Shown here: positions 35,693 to 44,139 of the stretch, in pieces
How positions within the stretch are numbered: position 1 is the stretch's first letter
Layout: the number at the start of each line of letters is the position of its first letter
NCBI GenBank assembly: GCA_023404345.1
Contig: JAEYCB010000041.1
Span: forward strand, 15,640-79,639
DNA: 64,000 bases
Reading direction: 5' to 3'
Source: Bacillota bacterium
GTDB lineage: Bacteria; Bacillota; Clostridia; Christensenellales; Aristaeellaceae
Program-made: the position numbers and the translations under genes
The notes under the pieces: generated by a model
Database searches by the model: none
Told to the model about the DNA's origin: nothing
The model's input: the letters and a program-made list of their open reading frames with translations, nothing else

Positions 35693-37791
35693 GTCGGCCT
35701 CCATTTGCTCATATCGTAGCTTTGCATTTCAAGGCCCTGACGGGTCGAAACAGCTGCCGTGATCTCGTCTCCATCCAATGTCACATTTACCTGGGGCGCC
35801 GGCATGCTGGCGAACAGGTCACGCGGCATACTGGCCCACAATGCCGCATAATTGATTTGCGGCGCGCTCGTTGCGGGTTCCGTCTGGGCGCGTGGAATGA
35901 CATTCATATTGGCGCGCACTGAGGCATCCACAATATGCCCCATCTTCTGCCACAGCGTATCAAGAGGGATGAGGGCTTCCGGGCCTGCCTCGCCTACTGT
36001 GTTCAGCACGCCATCAGCCCCAAAAAGCTTCGTTTCCTCAGTAAAAATGCCGCCGCGCGCATTTTTTCTTCCATGGTAATTGGAGCTGTACGGGTCATTC
36101 ACGCCCCCGCGAGCATCACCGAATAATACGCTCGCATCTACAGTGAAGATGTTCTTAAGCCCCTCCTTGATACTTGCCCACCAGTTGGAAGCCTCTGCGC
36201 TGATCTCTTCCCAAGAGGGGAAGTTTAGAACACCAAGTGTCCAGTCCAGCACGGCCCGCATAGCCGGAAAAAAGTTGTTGTTCCACCAGTTCGTGATTTG
36301 TGTCGAAAGCTCGCTCCATTCCGGAAGCCCCAGCTTTCCAAGCCACCAGTTCAGAACCTCCACCATGGCCGGTCGGAAGGTTCCGTTCCACCAGTCCGTT
36401 ACCTGCGCGGAAAGCTCCTCCCAGCTCGGGAGCCCTAGCGCCCCCAGCGTCCAGTCCAGTACGCCAAGGAGCGCGGGCTTGATGATACCGTTCCACCATT
36501 CGGCAACCTGCTCTGAAATAGAAGCCCAGTCGATGTTTTGTAGCTTTCCAAACGTCCACACAAGCGCGTTTTTCAGAAAACCGAGGATCCCGCCGGAGCC
36601 GTCTCCCCACCAGCTCGCCACCGTTTCTTTGATCTCCTCCCACGAAGGAAAGGAGATATCCGGGATATGGGGAAGGTTGATACCGAAAAATGAATTAAGA
36701 CTGTCGACCAGCCCATTTCCGAACGTCGTCACCATGTTGGGAATGGCGTTGACGACATTCCCAACAAGCCCGTCAAGTAGTTTCGGTACTTCCGTTGCTA
36801 TCCATCCTGTAACGGCGCTGATAGCCCCCGGCGCGCTGTCGATGATGGCGTTAACTAGTTTTCCCAGCATATCTGGTACATTTTCGACCACCCAATCCCA
36901 TCCAGTGTCAAACGCCTCTCCCAAAATCGTACCGGCCTCTTGCCCCAGTTCGCTGAATCCTCCGCTTTCAAAGGCGTTCGAAAGGCGGGAAAGCCAGTCG
37001 TTTACCATGGGCAACGCATCGGTAGCCAAAAGCTCGAAAGCGCCCTGGGTGATCTGTCCGTTGAACTCCGAAAAATTGTCTTTAAGGGTAGAAATCTGGC
37101 CGTTAAAGGTCTTGGATTGGGCAATATTTGCTCCAAAATATTTCCCCCCCTCTTTTGAGGCTGCAATAAGAGCCTTATTCAACAAGTCGTAGGACACTTT
37201 CATGTCCTTGACTTCTGCGGCAGATTTGCCGGTATAATCGGCCAGTAATCCATAAATATCAATGCCTGCGTATGCAAACTGCTTAATGTCAGCAGTTGTG
37301 GCTTCTCCGGCGTTTTTCACTTGCTGGAGATTTTGAGCCATGCGCACAAGCTCATCGGCACCGCCGCCCGTTGCGCTAACAGCATCTGTCAGTGCTAGAA
37401 TGGTTTCCCGTGCAGAGTCCGCGCTTTCCCCAGTGGAAATCAAAAACTGGTTCGCCTGAACCAGCTCGCTCATGCCAAAGGGGGTTTCGGCCGCATCTTT
37501 TCGGATTTTTTCAATGGCAGCGTAAGCCTTTTCCTGATCACCCAGCGCCGTTGTGAACGCAGTAGTATACGTCTGCATCTGAGCGTTATACTCGATTCCG
37601 TTCTGTATCAGCGCCTTGATACCATTGGCGGCTGCACCGACTGCACTTCCGATTGCGCTTATAGCCCCGTTTGCAAGCGCGCTCCATCTGGCTGTTTTTC
37701 TTGCGATATCGTCAGTCGCGGAATCAAGTCCGCGTTTTAACTGACTGTCGTCTGCCTCGATCTGAAATACTACCTTTCCATCAGCTGGCAT
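35689..37791 (-). CDS. tail tape measure protein
   Basis: 700 residues with the TMP pattern: N-terminal FQIEADDSQLKRGLDSATDDIARK, a TP901-type core (AQMQTYTTAFTTALGDQEKAYAAIEKI; GFGMSELVQANQFL-like), and hydrophobic segments. It sets tail length and helps DNA entry. Residues about 470-580 hold three tandem 35-residue repeats with WWN and LDWTLG. The ATG at 37791 has GGAGGAGG upstream and falls just after the preceding gene. Confidence 0.9.
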   Translation of the reverse strand: MPADGKVVFQIEADDSQLKRGLDSATDDIARKTARWSALANGAISAIGSAVGAAANGIKALIQNGIEYNAQMQTYTTAFTTALGDQEKAYAAIEKIRKDAAETPFGMSELVQANQFLISTGESADSARETILALTDAVSATGGGADELVRMAQNLQQVKNAGEATTADIKQFAYAGIDIYGLLADYTGKSAAEVKDMKVSYDLLNKALIAASKEGGKYFGANIAQSKTFNGQISTLKDNFSEFNGQITQGAFELLATDALPMVNDWLSRLSNAFESGGFSELGQEAGTILGEAFDTGWDWVVENVPDMLGKLVNAIIDSAPGAISAVTGWIATEVPKLLDGLVGNVVNAIPNMVTTFGNGLVDSLNSFFGINLPHIPDISFPSWEEIKETVASWWGDGSGGILGFLKNALVWTFGKLQNIDWASISEQVAEWWNGIIKPALLGVLDWTLGALGLPSWEELSAQVTDWWNGTFRPAMVEVLNWWLGKLGLPEWSELSTQITNWWNNNFFPAMRAVLDWTLGVLNFPSWEEISAEASNWWASIKEGLKNIFTVDASVLFGDARGGVNDPYSSNYHGRKNARGGIFTEETKLFGADGVLNTVGEAGPEALIPLDTLWQKMGHIVDASVRANMNVIPRAQTEPATSAPQINYAALWASMPRDLFASMPAPQVNVTLDGDEITAAVSTRQGLEMQSYDMSKWRPT

Positions 37792-37795
37792 GGTC

Positions 37796-38371
37796 TCACC
37801 TCCTCCCAAGCATAGCAAGGATGCTCGAAGCCAGGGCATCAGCGCTTTTCTGCGCGCTTTGTACCGTTTTTTTCAGAGCCACCGCACGCTTGGCCCTCGC
37901 AAGCGCCTCACGGGCTTCCTTGTTGTACTGAGTGGCCTTTGGAATAGGGGTGCTTCGGATGGCCATCACGCGGCCCAGCGCTGTATCATCCGGCAGCGCC
38001 TGAAACAGCTCTATGAACTTGTCCCAGTGGATATCCGTTTTTTCAAGGTCGATGCCATAGGCTTGCAAAAATGATGCGCGTATCAGTCCCGCATCCTGCG
38101 AAAGGTCCACGATGTCCGGCCCGCCAGACGGGGATTCTTCTCCACGAATGTGCCCCATGACGGATTCAAGAAGCTGCACTTTCGCTCTTCCTCTGTGCGG
38201 CCTCGGCCACCTCACCAGCAGACGGAGCATAGCCATAGCCTTGTCATCGTCCTCGAGCAGCTCATCTCCGGCTATGTCCATTGCGGTGAGAACGTTTTTG
38301 AGAGTCAGCCGCAGGCGGTAGGTGTGCCCGCATACGTCCACAGCTTCAAAACGCCGGTCATTCAGCCGCAC
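37796..38371 (-). CDS. Gp15-family tail assembly protein
   Basis: 191 residues; HWDKFIELFQALPDDTALGRVMAIR is the Gp15 signature. In A118-like phages this gene lies just before the tape measure gene and probably acts as an assembly chaperone. GTG start with AAAGGGG upstream; overlaps the preceding gene by 14 bases. Confidence 0.78.
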   Translation of the reverse strand: MRLNDRRFEAVDVCGHTYRLRLTLKNVLTAMDIAGDELLEDDDKAMAMLRLLVRWPRPHRGRAKVQLLESVMGHIRGEESPSGGPDIVDLSQDAGLIRASFLQAYGIDLEKTDIHWDKFIELFQALPDDTALGRVMAIRSTPIPKATQYNKEAREALARAKRAVALKKTVQSAQKSADALASSILAMLGRR

Positions 38372-38750
38372 GATGCATCCCCTTTCTGTACTGCCGCGCG
38401 TGCGCCTTGCTCGCCCGCTGAATGGCTGGCACGACGCGCTTAAAAATGTACGGCATGATGTCGTTCAGCATGCTGTCGTAGTGTCCCTCGTAGAACGAAA
38501 CCAGTTCATCGGCCTGTTTATCTCCAAAAACAGCGGCCACAAGCGACCTTAGAGCCTGACCATATTGCTGTACAGCGGCAGGTGATTGATCTTTTAGCGC
38601 TTGTTGCTGCGCCTCGGCCACAGTCTCCCGCGCTTTTCGGATGCGCCGCGCACTGTGGATCAGATCGATATCTACCGTGACCTTTTTCTTCTCCGTTCCC
38701 GTCCCGATAATCAGAGTATCCGAGAACCGGCTTTTGCTGCGAATGAACAT
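38358..38750 (-). CDS. tail assembly chaperone-like phage protein
   Basis: 130 residues, helical and charged, upstream of the Gp15 gene, where the first tail assembly chaperone is expected (TVDIDLIHSARRIRKARETV, FYEGHYDSMLNDIMPYIFKRV). The rightward promoter of the MORN gene lies at its 5' end. Confidence 0.65.
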   Translation of the reverse strand: MFIRSKSRFSDTLIIGTGTEKKKVTVDIDLIHSARRIRKARETVAEAQQQALKDQSPAAVQQYGQALRSLVAAVFGDKQADELVSFYEGHYDSMLNDIMPYIFKRVVPAIQRASKAHARQYRKGMHRAAE

Positions 38751-38778
38751 TGAAAAAACCCCCGTTCTGTGGTATTAT
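38750..38778 (+). promoter_or_regulatory. strong sigma-A-type promoter of the MORN gene
   Basis: TTGAAA, 17 bases and TATTAT, 22 bases before the start codon, pointing against the surrounding tail operon. Confidence 0.8.
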
Positions 38779-38799
38779 GTCCAAAAGGAGGATGGCAAA

Positions 38800-39330
38800 A
38801 TGAGGAAGATACTGGTTGTTTTAATGCTCTTAATGTTCGTCCCGGCGACGTGTATTGCGGAGGTTGTAGCCAATTTTGAAATCGTGCTTCATCTTCCGCA
38901 CGCAGACCGCGAAGGAACTTATACGGGGGAAATGGAGGATGGCGTTCCCCACGGATACGGCTGTTTTGTTCGAGAGGATGCGTCCGGTGAGAACAGTTGG
39001 ATTTATGTTGGGGAATTTGAACATGGCATATTCTCCGGCGAGGGGATAACAGCATGGTTAAGCGAAGGTGGATATGATGCCGGAACCTATCAAGACGCGG
39101 TTATTGTTTCTGGCGTAAAGCGCATGGACGATGAGCGGCTTCGGTGGGAAGGTAAATTTAACGCCGATGGGACGGTCGAAGGGAAAGCCTATGTCTACGG
39201 AAATCTTTTTTTTGAAGGAACGTTCTCCGACAGCACACCGATAGAAGGCACATTGTATGATCCTGATACAGGTGATGTCATGTCGTCAGGAGTGTATAAT
39301 TCCGACTTTCTCAATCTCCTTGGGAAATAG
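38800..39330 (+). CDS. secreted MORN-repeat protein, probable lysogenic-conversion gene (moron)
   Basis: 176 residues. Signal peptide MRKILVVLMLLMFVPATCIA. Mature part has at least three MORN-type repeats (YTGEMEDGVPHGYGCF, YVGEFEHGIFSGEGI, WEGKFNADGTVEGKAYVYG). It is the only rightward gene inside the leftward tail operon, between the tail tube gene and the chaperone gene. It has its own promoter, ribosome site (AAAGGAGG) and flanking hairpin. This is the layout of a moron expressed in the lysogen. Function unknown; the export signal suggests an envelope or outside role. Confidence 0.8.
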   Translation: MRKILVVLMLLMFVPATCIAEVVANFEIVLHLPHADREGTYTGEMEDGVPHGYGCFVREDASGENSWIYVGEFEHGIFSGEGITAWLSEGGYDAGTYQDAVIVSGVKRMDDERLRWEGKFNADGTVEGKAYVYGNLFFEGTFSDSTPIEGTLYDPDTGDVMSSGVYNSDFLNLLGK

Positions 39331-39338
39331 GCATGAAT

Positions 39339-39364
39339 ATGGGGAGGGGATAACCCCTCCCCAT
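39339..39364. terminator. perfect 11-bp hairpin between convergent MORN and tail tube genes
   Basis: ATGGGGAGGGG and CCCCTCCCCAT around a 4-base loop. No long T run on either strand, but placement between two convergent stops fits a two-way terminator. Confidence 0.65.
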
Positions 39365-39368
39365 GCTG

Positions 39369-40163
39369 TTACTCCCCAGAAACGACGGTGGCCGTGCCGC
39401 CGCCCACGGCAATGTTGGCGCTGCTAAGCTCCACGATGCCGATCTGCTGGCCGTTGGTGGCCGTGATGGGGTCTGTCCCGTTCCAGGTGGTAAATGTGCT
39501 GCCCGTTTCCACGGTACTGCCCGCGGTGGGAAGCGTTACGGAGGCGCCGACCTGATAGGCGTAGCTGTTGCCGGCGCCTAGGGGCGGGCTGACGGTAATG
39601 GCCGTCTGCCCGGACCCGGCCGCAAAGCTGGTCACGGTAAGCGGGTTGAGGTATGCCTCGGTTTCCACCGTAGGCATGCCGTTGAGACCCAGGGTGCAGC
39701 TGAAAGGCGCGTTGTCCGTCGCCGCGCCGCCGAGCCTGCCCACAGCGCCCACAATGTCCATGATGGTGCACCCCCAGTAAATGGAGGTCTGTTTGGGCAC
39801 CGTTCCGCTCTCGTCCACGGACTGGATGAGCACGGTGGTCTTGAGCTTGTTCCCAAGCAGCATGCCAAGAGAGCAGATGTAATCCTGCGCCGGATCGCCA
39901 ACCACACGCCGACCGGATACGGCAATGGTTGGCGCGCGTCCGGTCTGCTCGTTGTCGGCAAAGCCGCCGCCGCACATAAACTGGTACTGCTGGGTTACGT
40001 CGTTGTTGGTGAAGTCATAGTTTTCAATGCCCTCGCACAGCCGCGCCCACACTTGCCCGTTCTCGCCGGGAATAGCGATATAAATCGCCGTATCCCGTAC
40101 AAGCGCCAGAGACAGGGGCGTGATAAGGTTGGTCGCCGGAGTTCCGTTCATGGTATCGGTCAA
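39369..40163 (-). CDS. major tail tube protein with C-terminal Ig-like extension
   Basis: 264 residues. Tail-tube-like N-terminal part (DTAIYIAIPGENGQVWARLCEGIENYDFTNN) and a C-terminal beta-rich domain after PLTVTSFAAGSGQTAITVSPPLGAG. The capsid protein has a similar C-terminal add-on. The start is probably TTG at 40163, overlapping the preceding stop by four bases with GGGGGG 7 bases upstream; an ATG lies 12 bases further in. Confidence 0.78.
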   Translation of the reverse strand: MTDTMNGTPATNLITPLSLALVRDTAIYIAIPGENGQVWARLCEGIENYDFTNNDVTQQYQFMCGGGFADNEQTGRAPTIAVSGRRVVGDPAQDYICSLGMLLGNKLKTTVLIQSVDESGTVPKQTSIYWGCTIMDIVGAVGRLGGAATDNAPFSCTLGLNGMPTVETEAYLNPLTVTSFAAGSGQTAITVSPPLGAGNSYAYQVGASVTLPTAGSTVETGSTFTTWNGTDPITATNGQQIGIVELSSANIAVGGGTATVVSGE

Positions 40164-40558
40164 AGGTCATCCCCCCTGAAATAGAATTGAATGGTCAGCG
40201 CGCTGCCGTACAGCCAGAAGTCGTTTTCCTGCCGCTCGATCAGGGCGGGGCTGGACTGCGTGACAATGTTGAGAATCTGCCAGTTCTGCGCGCTGGGATA
40301 GGAAAACGCCCGCGTAAGGGCGCTGTGAATGAGATTCATGGCCTCGGTGATGGACTGCATGCTGGTGTCTTTCCCGTTCAGCACCACGCCGAGGTCATAG
40401 ACGGTGTTCTTGTCAAAAAAGGTGGTGGCGGGGGCGCTGGGTTCCGGTTCCATGATGATGCCGGGGCCCGTACCCAGCGGCCCGCGCTTTACGGGATAAG
40501 TAGTCACGCCCTGCGCCAGAGCCAGCACAGCGTCCACCACGGCATTGATCGTGCTCAT
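40160..40558 (-). CDS. phage minor capsid/tail completion protein (Minor_capsid_3-like)
   Basis: 132 residues, third of the three small head-tail joining genes. Pattern YDLGVVLNGKDTSMQSITEAMNLIHSAL and C-terminal LTIQFYFRG fit the family that completes the neck. ATG overlaps the preceding stop (ATGA). Confidence 0.7.
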   Translation of the reverse strand: MSTINAVVDAVLALAQGVTTYPVKRGPLGTGPGIIMEPEPSAPATTFFDKNTVYDLGVVLNGKDTSMQSITEAMNLIHSALTRAFSYPSAQNWQILNIVTQSSPALIERQENDFWLYGSALTIQFYFRGDDL

Positions 40559-40899
40559 AGGTTCTCCTTCATCAGCTTTTCGGCCAGCTTTTCCCAGTCC
40601 TTTTTGCAGGCGCGTTTCGCAGCCGCGCACCAGCGCCACGTCGCGCGCGGGTTTTTGTCGTGGGACGCTGTGCGAATCTCCCAGTACTGCCGCCGCGCAT
40701 AGGCTGTTTTCCATACAAGAATGCCCTCGCGCGGTCGGCTATAGGTTTGGCTGGAAGCGATCAGGTCGCCCCTGTCCTGCTTGCAAAACTCGTTGCAGTC
40801 CGTCAGCACCTGTTCGGACAAGGGATACAGCGCCGCCTGCCACGCATTTTTGACCTTTCCCACGATCTTGCCGGTGTTGATGTCAATGCGTACGCCCAT
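40555..40899 (-). CDS. minor capsid protein (Minor_capsid_2-like)
   Basis: 114 residues; LSEQVLTDCNEFCKQDRGDLIASS and ILVWKTAYARRQYWE match the family in which YVP...G.L..S and YAR.QYY motifs are conserved. Head-tail joining role. Weak ribosome site (TAGGTGAT). Confidence 0.72.
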   Translation of the reverse strand: MGVRIDINTGKIVGKVKNAWQAALYPLSEQVLTDCNEFCKQDRGDLIASSQTYSRPREGILVWKTAYARRQYWEIRTASHDKNPRATWRWCAAAKRACKKDWEKLAEKLMKENL

Positions 40900-40907
40900 G
40901 CCATCAC

Positions 40908-41288
40908 CTACACGAGGGCCACTTCGTAATGATGGATTCCGTCGGTGTCGTCTGGCACCGCGTCCACGTCCAAAACAGTGTACGTCATACCCTGCGCCTG
41001 CACGGTCATGCTGTGCCCGGCGGCCTCGCTCTGCATGTGCAGAGCCACCCAGTCCAGTTGCGGGTACGAAAGCCGCGCGTCCACGAACAGCACCGCGCGC
41101 AGCACCATTTCCGTGTTTTCGCGCGTTTTTCGCACGTCCACGCTGGACTGGATGTGGCACATGTCCACGGTATACGCCTGATACGTCGGCGCCTGGTAGA
41201 TGTCAGTACCCGTGCAGACGTTGAGGGTGATGGCGGTGCGCAGGATGCGCGCGGGGATAGGGCGAAGCGTCACCACCACCACCCCCAC
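40908..41288 (-). CDS. minor capsid protein (Minor_capsid_1-like)
   Basis: 126 residues, with VDMCHIQSSVDVRKTRENTEMVLRAVLFVDARLS typical of the first of the minor capsid trio. The start is uncertain: a run of GTG codons from 41288 to 41276 overlaps the end of the preceding gene. Confidence 0.68.
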   Translation of the reverse strand: MGVVVVTLRPIPARILRTAITLNVCTGTDIYQAPTYQAYTVDMCHIQSSVDVRKTRENTEMVLRAVLFVDARLSYPQLDWVALHMQSEAAGHSMTVQAQGMTYTVLDVDAVPDDTDGIHHYEVALV

Positions 41289-41680
41289 AGGTCCACAGGC
41301 TGAGGAACCGCAACCCCACGTCCCAGCAGCCCGGCGGACGCAAGATAAGACGTGGCGGCGGGGCTGATGGACAGCTGCGCGCGCTCCGATGCGCTGTTCC
41401 CTCCGGCGGCGTCATCCACGCGCACCTTTCCAACAGTGAAGCCAGCTCCGTTGTACCCGGCATAGGCCGTCTGTGCACCGTTAAGATTGAGATAGTCAAT
41501 TTGCGCACAGACGGCTTTCTGATACAGGACTTGCTGGGCGGGGGTCAGGTTGTCGTATACGGCCTGCCGCGTGATATTGGCAATGGCATCCTCGGCGAGC
41601 AGGTCAAGGCGGGGGAAGGCCGCCTCCGGCGCTTCCCCCAGCCATTGGGTGGAGTAGTAGTCCCATGTTACCACGCCCAT
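41270..41680 (-). CDS. head-tail connector protein
   Basis: 136 residues directly after the capsid gene, where the gp6-like connector sits. The helical N-terminus (FPRLDLLAEDAIANITRQAVYDNLTPAQQVLYQKAVCAQIDYL) is typical. ATG at 41680 after AAGGGG. Confidence 0.7.
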   Translation of the reverse strand: MGVVTWDYYSTQWLGEAPEAAFPRLDLLAEDAIANITRQAVYDNLTPAQQVLYQKAVCAQIDYLNLNGAQTAYAGYNGAGFTVGKVRVDDAAGGNSASERAQLSISPAATSYLASAGLLGRGVAVPQPVDLWGWWW

Positions 41681-41691
41681 AGGATCGCCCC

Positions 41692-42915
41692 TTAGTCGCC
41701 GGTCACGATGACACAGTTTCCGGACGCGATAACGCCGCCGTTCTGGTTGTTCACCAGCGCCACGGTGATGTACTGGCCCGCGGTCAATCCGCTGACGTTC
41801 GCCGTCCACACGCCGTTAACGTTGGAGGCGGGAAGCGTCGCGAAGGTGCCGCCACTGGGAGCCTGCCCATAGGTCAGTTCAATGCCGCTGCTGGCCTGCG
41901 AGGCATACACCAGATTGGTGCCGTAGGTGCCGACGTTCGTGCCGGCCACGGTGATGACGCTGTTGCCGGAGCCGGTGCCCGCGGCGCTGGTCACGGTCAG
42001 GGTGCCGAGCTGGGGCGCGCTCATGTTGGCAAAGAAGCCCGCAATGCGGTTCTGGAGGACGAACACGTCGTAGTAGTAGCGCTCGTAGTAGAGATACTTG
42101 CCCTTGCTCTGAGCGGTCGGTGCACCCATCATGGACACGTCGTACACGATAGGCGCGACAACGGCCATCGGGTCCATAAGCAGCATATTGATCTGGGACG
42201 CACCAGCCTGAGCCACCCAGCCCTGAGTGTAGTCGTAGGCGGTCAGCATCAGGTCGGGCGGGACCTCCTTGATAACCACACCGTCCAGTTTGCCAACATT
42301 GCGATCAATGTTGCGGATGCCTGTTCCCGCGTCAATGAAGCGGGTAATACCCGCAGCCTCTTTGAGCAGCTTGTAGGTCGCGGGCGTCATGTACGCCACC
42401 ACACGGTCTCGGTTAATGCGCTGGCTGGTCATATAAACCAGATAGCTGTCCCACTGCTCCAGAATGTTGGTGGAGGAAAGGACCGTGCTGTCCACACCGC
42501 CGAAATTGACCGCAAAGCCAGCCATGGTAGAGGCGGCGTAGCTGTCCATTTCGGGGATTTTCTGCTGCTCGTTGAAAGTGCGCGTGATGTTGGCGATACT
42601 CGCCACGCCGTCGGTCTGTACAATGTCCATGGGGTCCACCAGCGTGTCCCATTCGCGGTCCATCTGACAGGTAACGGGCTGGTACTGGTTGTTGAAGTTG
42701 CGGCTGAAATCGCCGGTGATCTTGTCACGGTTCACCGCCCGCGCGCCGCTTACGGTCAGGGACGGAATCATGACCGTTTTTCCGTTCACGGGGCGGTATG
42801 TGCTGCTGTTGGGGCTGTTCCATACTTCGTTGAAGTAGGACAGGTAGGGATAGATGTTAGCCAATGCCTGCGAGTACTGCACGGCATAGTTGACATTCTC
42901 AAGGGTAAAGGCCAC
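41692..42915 (-). CDS. major capsid protein with C-terminal Ig-like domain
   Basis: 407 residues. HK97-fold-type capsid features (NGKTVMIPSLTVSGARAVNRDKITGD, LVDPMDIVQTDGVASIANITRTFNEQQKIPEMD) occupy residues 1-310. A Gly/Ser/Thr-rich Ig-like C-terminal domain follows and would decorate the capsid surface. GTG start with AAGGAGTGA 9 bases upstream; scaffold gene immediately upstream. Confidence 0.85.
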   Translation of the reverse strand: MAFTLENVNYAVQYSQALANIYPYLSYFNEVWNSPNSSTYRPVNGKTVMIPSLTVSGARAVNRDKITGDFSRNFNNQYQPVTCQMDREWDTLVDPMDIVQTDGVASIANITRTFNEQQKIPEMDSYAASTMAGFAVNFGGVDSTVLSSTNILEQWDSYLVYMTSQRINRDRVVAYMTPATYKLLKEAAGITRFIDAGTGIRNIDRNVGKLDGVVIKEVPPDLMLTAYDYTQGWVAQAGASQINMLLMDPMAVVAPIVYDVSMMGAPTAQSKGKYLYYERYYYDVFVLQNRIAGFFANMSAPQLGTLTVTSAAGTGSGNSVITVAGTNVGTYGTNLVYASQASSGIELTYGQAPSGGTFATLPASNVNGVWTANVSGLTAGQYITVALVNNQNGGVIASGNCVIVTGD

Positions 42916-42921
42916 TTAAAA

Positions 42922-43407
42922 TCACTCCTTTTTGGTGTAGCCCCACGCATCCACGAACGCTTTGGCTGCACTCACCTCGCCCTTGGGCATGCTGCCCTGT
43001 GTGGGTGCGCCGAACTGCATCGCCGGGGCGTTGTTCTGCTGCGCCGGAACGAAGTACTCGTCATAGCTCTTTTCCAGCGCGGAGAGCTGCTCCGGGATGG
43101 GGGCCGCGCCTTCGTCCCGTTTGAGCATTCCAAAAACCTGCTCGCGGAATTTGGGTTTGATGCGCTGGAAATCCTCGCCGTTGATGGTGCGCAGCATGTC
43201 GCGCTCCTGCGCAAGTTGCCGGTATTCGGCGGTGGTGGTGGGGTCGATGGGATCAGGTTTGTGCGCCTTGAGGGCCTCGTCGATCTGCGCCTGCACGTCC
43301 GACTTGGGCACATAGTCCGCAAGGGTGCGGTTGCGCTCGGCCATGATGATGTCGATCTTGTCCTCTGGTACGCCGTTGTCGGTCAGAAATTTGCGTGTGA
43401 AAGCCAT
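42922..43407 (-). CDS. capsid scaffolding protein (GP20-like)
   Basis: 161 residues, acidic and helical, starting MAFTRKFLTDNGVPEDKIDIIMAERN, the usual N-terminus of phage minor structural GP20/scaffold proteins. Lies just before the capsid gene. AAAGGACG ribosome site. Confidence 0.8.
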   Translation of the reverse strand: MAFTRKFLTDNGVPEDKIDIIMAERNRTLADYVPKSDVQAQIDEALKAHKPDPIDPTTTAEYRQLAQERDMLRTINGEDFQRIKPKFREQVFGMLKRDEGAAPIPEQLSALEKSYDEYFVPAQQNNAPAMQFGAPTQGSMPKGEVSAAKAFVDAWGYTKKE

Positions 43408-43481
43408 TTAACGTCCTTTCTTTACGGCCATGACGTGGGTCGATGCGGCGGTTTAACGCCCTGCCGGGGCGAAATGGTATG

Positions 43482-43504
43482 AAAAAACCGCGCTTTTGCG
43501 CGGC
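43482..43504 (-). terminator. intrinsic terminator inside the head operon, directly after the Dps-like gene
   Basis: On the minus strand GCCGCGC, AAAA, GCGCGGT then TTTTT, starting at the stop codon of the Dps-like gene. It separates portal/minor capsid genes from scaffold/capsid genes. Confidence 0.8.
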
Positions 43505-43975
43505 TTAGTCATCGTCGTCAGGTTCAGGGCGCCGGAAACCGATTTTCCGACCGCCGGGGGATTCGTCCAGCAGGCGGGCCAGCTTGTAGTCTGCCTCAAG
43601 GTTCAGCCAGTACTGCCACTCCTGCAGCTTGTTCTGCACGTCGGGCGGCACGTCCGGCATGGCGGCGTCCATCATGCCGGCCAGAGAGCGGAAGTACTCG
43701 CGCACGAGAGAAAAGCTCTCGCGTGCCTCTCGGTTGTCGCAGGAAAGCACGTCGCCGGTGAACATCAAGACGGCGTCCGAAATGCTCGGCTCCCTGTACC
43801 CAAGGGAGAGGCCGCGCTCGATGACCGCGTCGGCCATGTCACCGATCTTGTCGTAGTAGTCGCCAAGACGCTCATGGTTGCTGAACCAGTTGCCACCAAC
43901 AAGGTTGTGGTGGAGGACGTACAGGTTCGCCACCACGATTTTCAGAAACGCACAAAGGCGCTCATACTCGTTCAT
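43505..43975 (-). CDS. Dps/ferritin-like protein encoded in the phage head module
   Basis: 156 residues. The stretch LHHNLVGGNWFSNHERLGDYYDK then IGDMADAVIERG follows the Dps helix pair. Four ferroxidase positions keep exact Dps spacing: His, +12 His, +27 Asp, +31 Glu; the +16 position is Gly with Asp next to it. The C-terminus is tail-like and acidic (EPDDDD). Dps proteins store iron and shield DNA from oxidation. In a phage head operon it could be a conversion factor, a head component or a domesticated fold. Its ATG overlaps the stop of the zinc-ribbon gene. Confidence 0.65.
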   Translation of the reverse strand: MNEYERLCAFLKIVVANLYVLHHNLVGGNWFSNHERLGDYYDKIGDMADAVIERGLSLGYREPSISDAVLMFTGDVLSCDNREARESFSLVREYFRSLAGMMDAAMPDVPPDVQNKLQEWQYWLNLEADYKLARLLDESPGGRKIGFRRPEPDDDD

Positions 43976-44139
43976 TCCTTGGCCGCCTCCTTCCGCTTGC
44001 GCGGGGCCTTGGTTTTCCCTGCGTCGGGCGGGTGCAGATGCGCCCGGTATTCGTCCGGCGTGAATACCTTACCGCAGGCGCGGCAGGTCACGCCTTTGGC
44101 GGTGCCGGTGAGCATGTGGGTGGGATGATTGCATGTCAT
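43972..44139 (-). CDS. 55-residue zinc-ribbon protein
   Basis: Starts MTCNHPTHMLTG and has CRACGKVFTPDEYRAH, so C-x2-C with nearby His residues suggests a zinc finger; the C-terminus is basic (KTKAPRKRKEAAKE). Overlaps both neighbours by four bases (ATGA at each end), strong evidence that it is translated. Function unknown. Confidence 0.7.
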   Translation of the reverse strand: MTCNHPTHMLTGTAKGVTCRACGKVFTPDEYRAHLHPPDAGKTKAPRKRKEAAKE

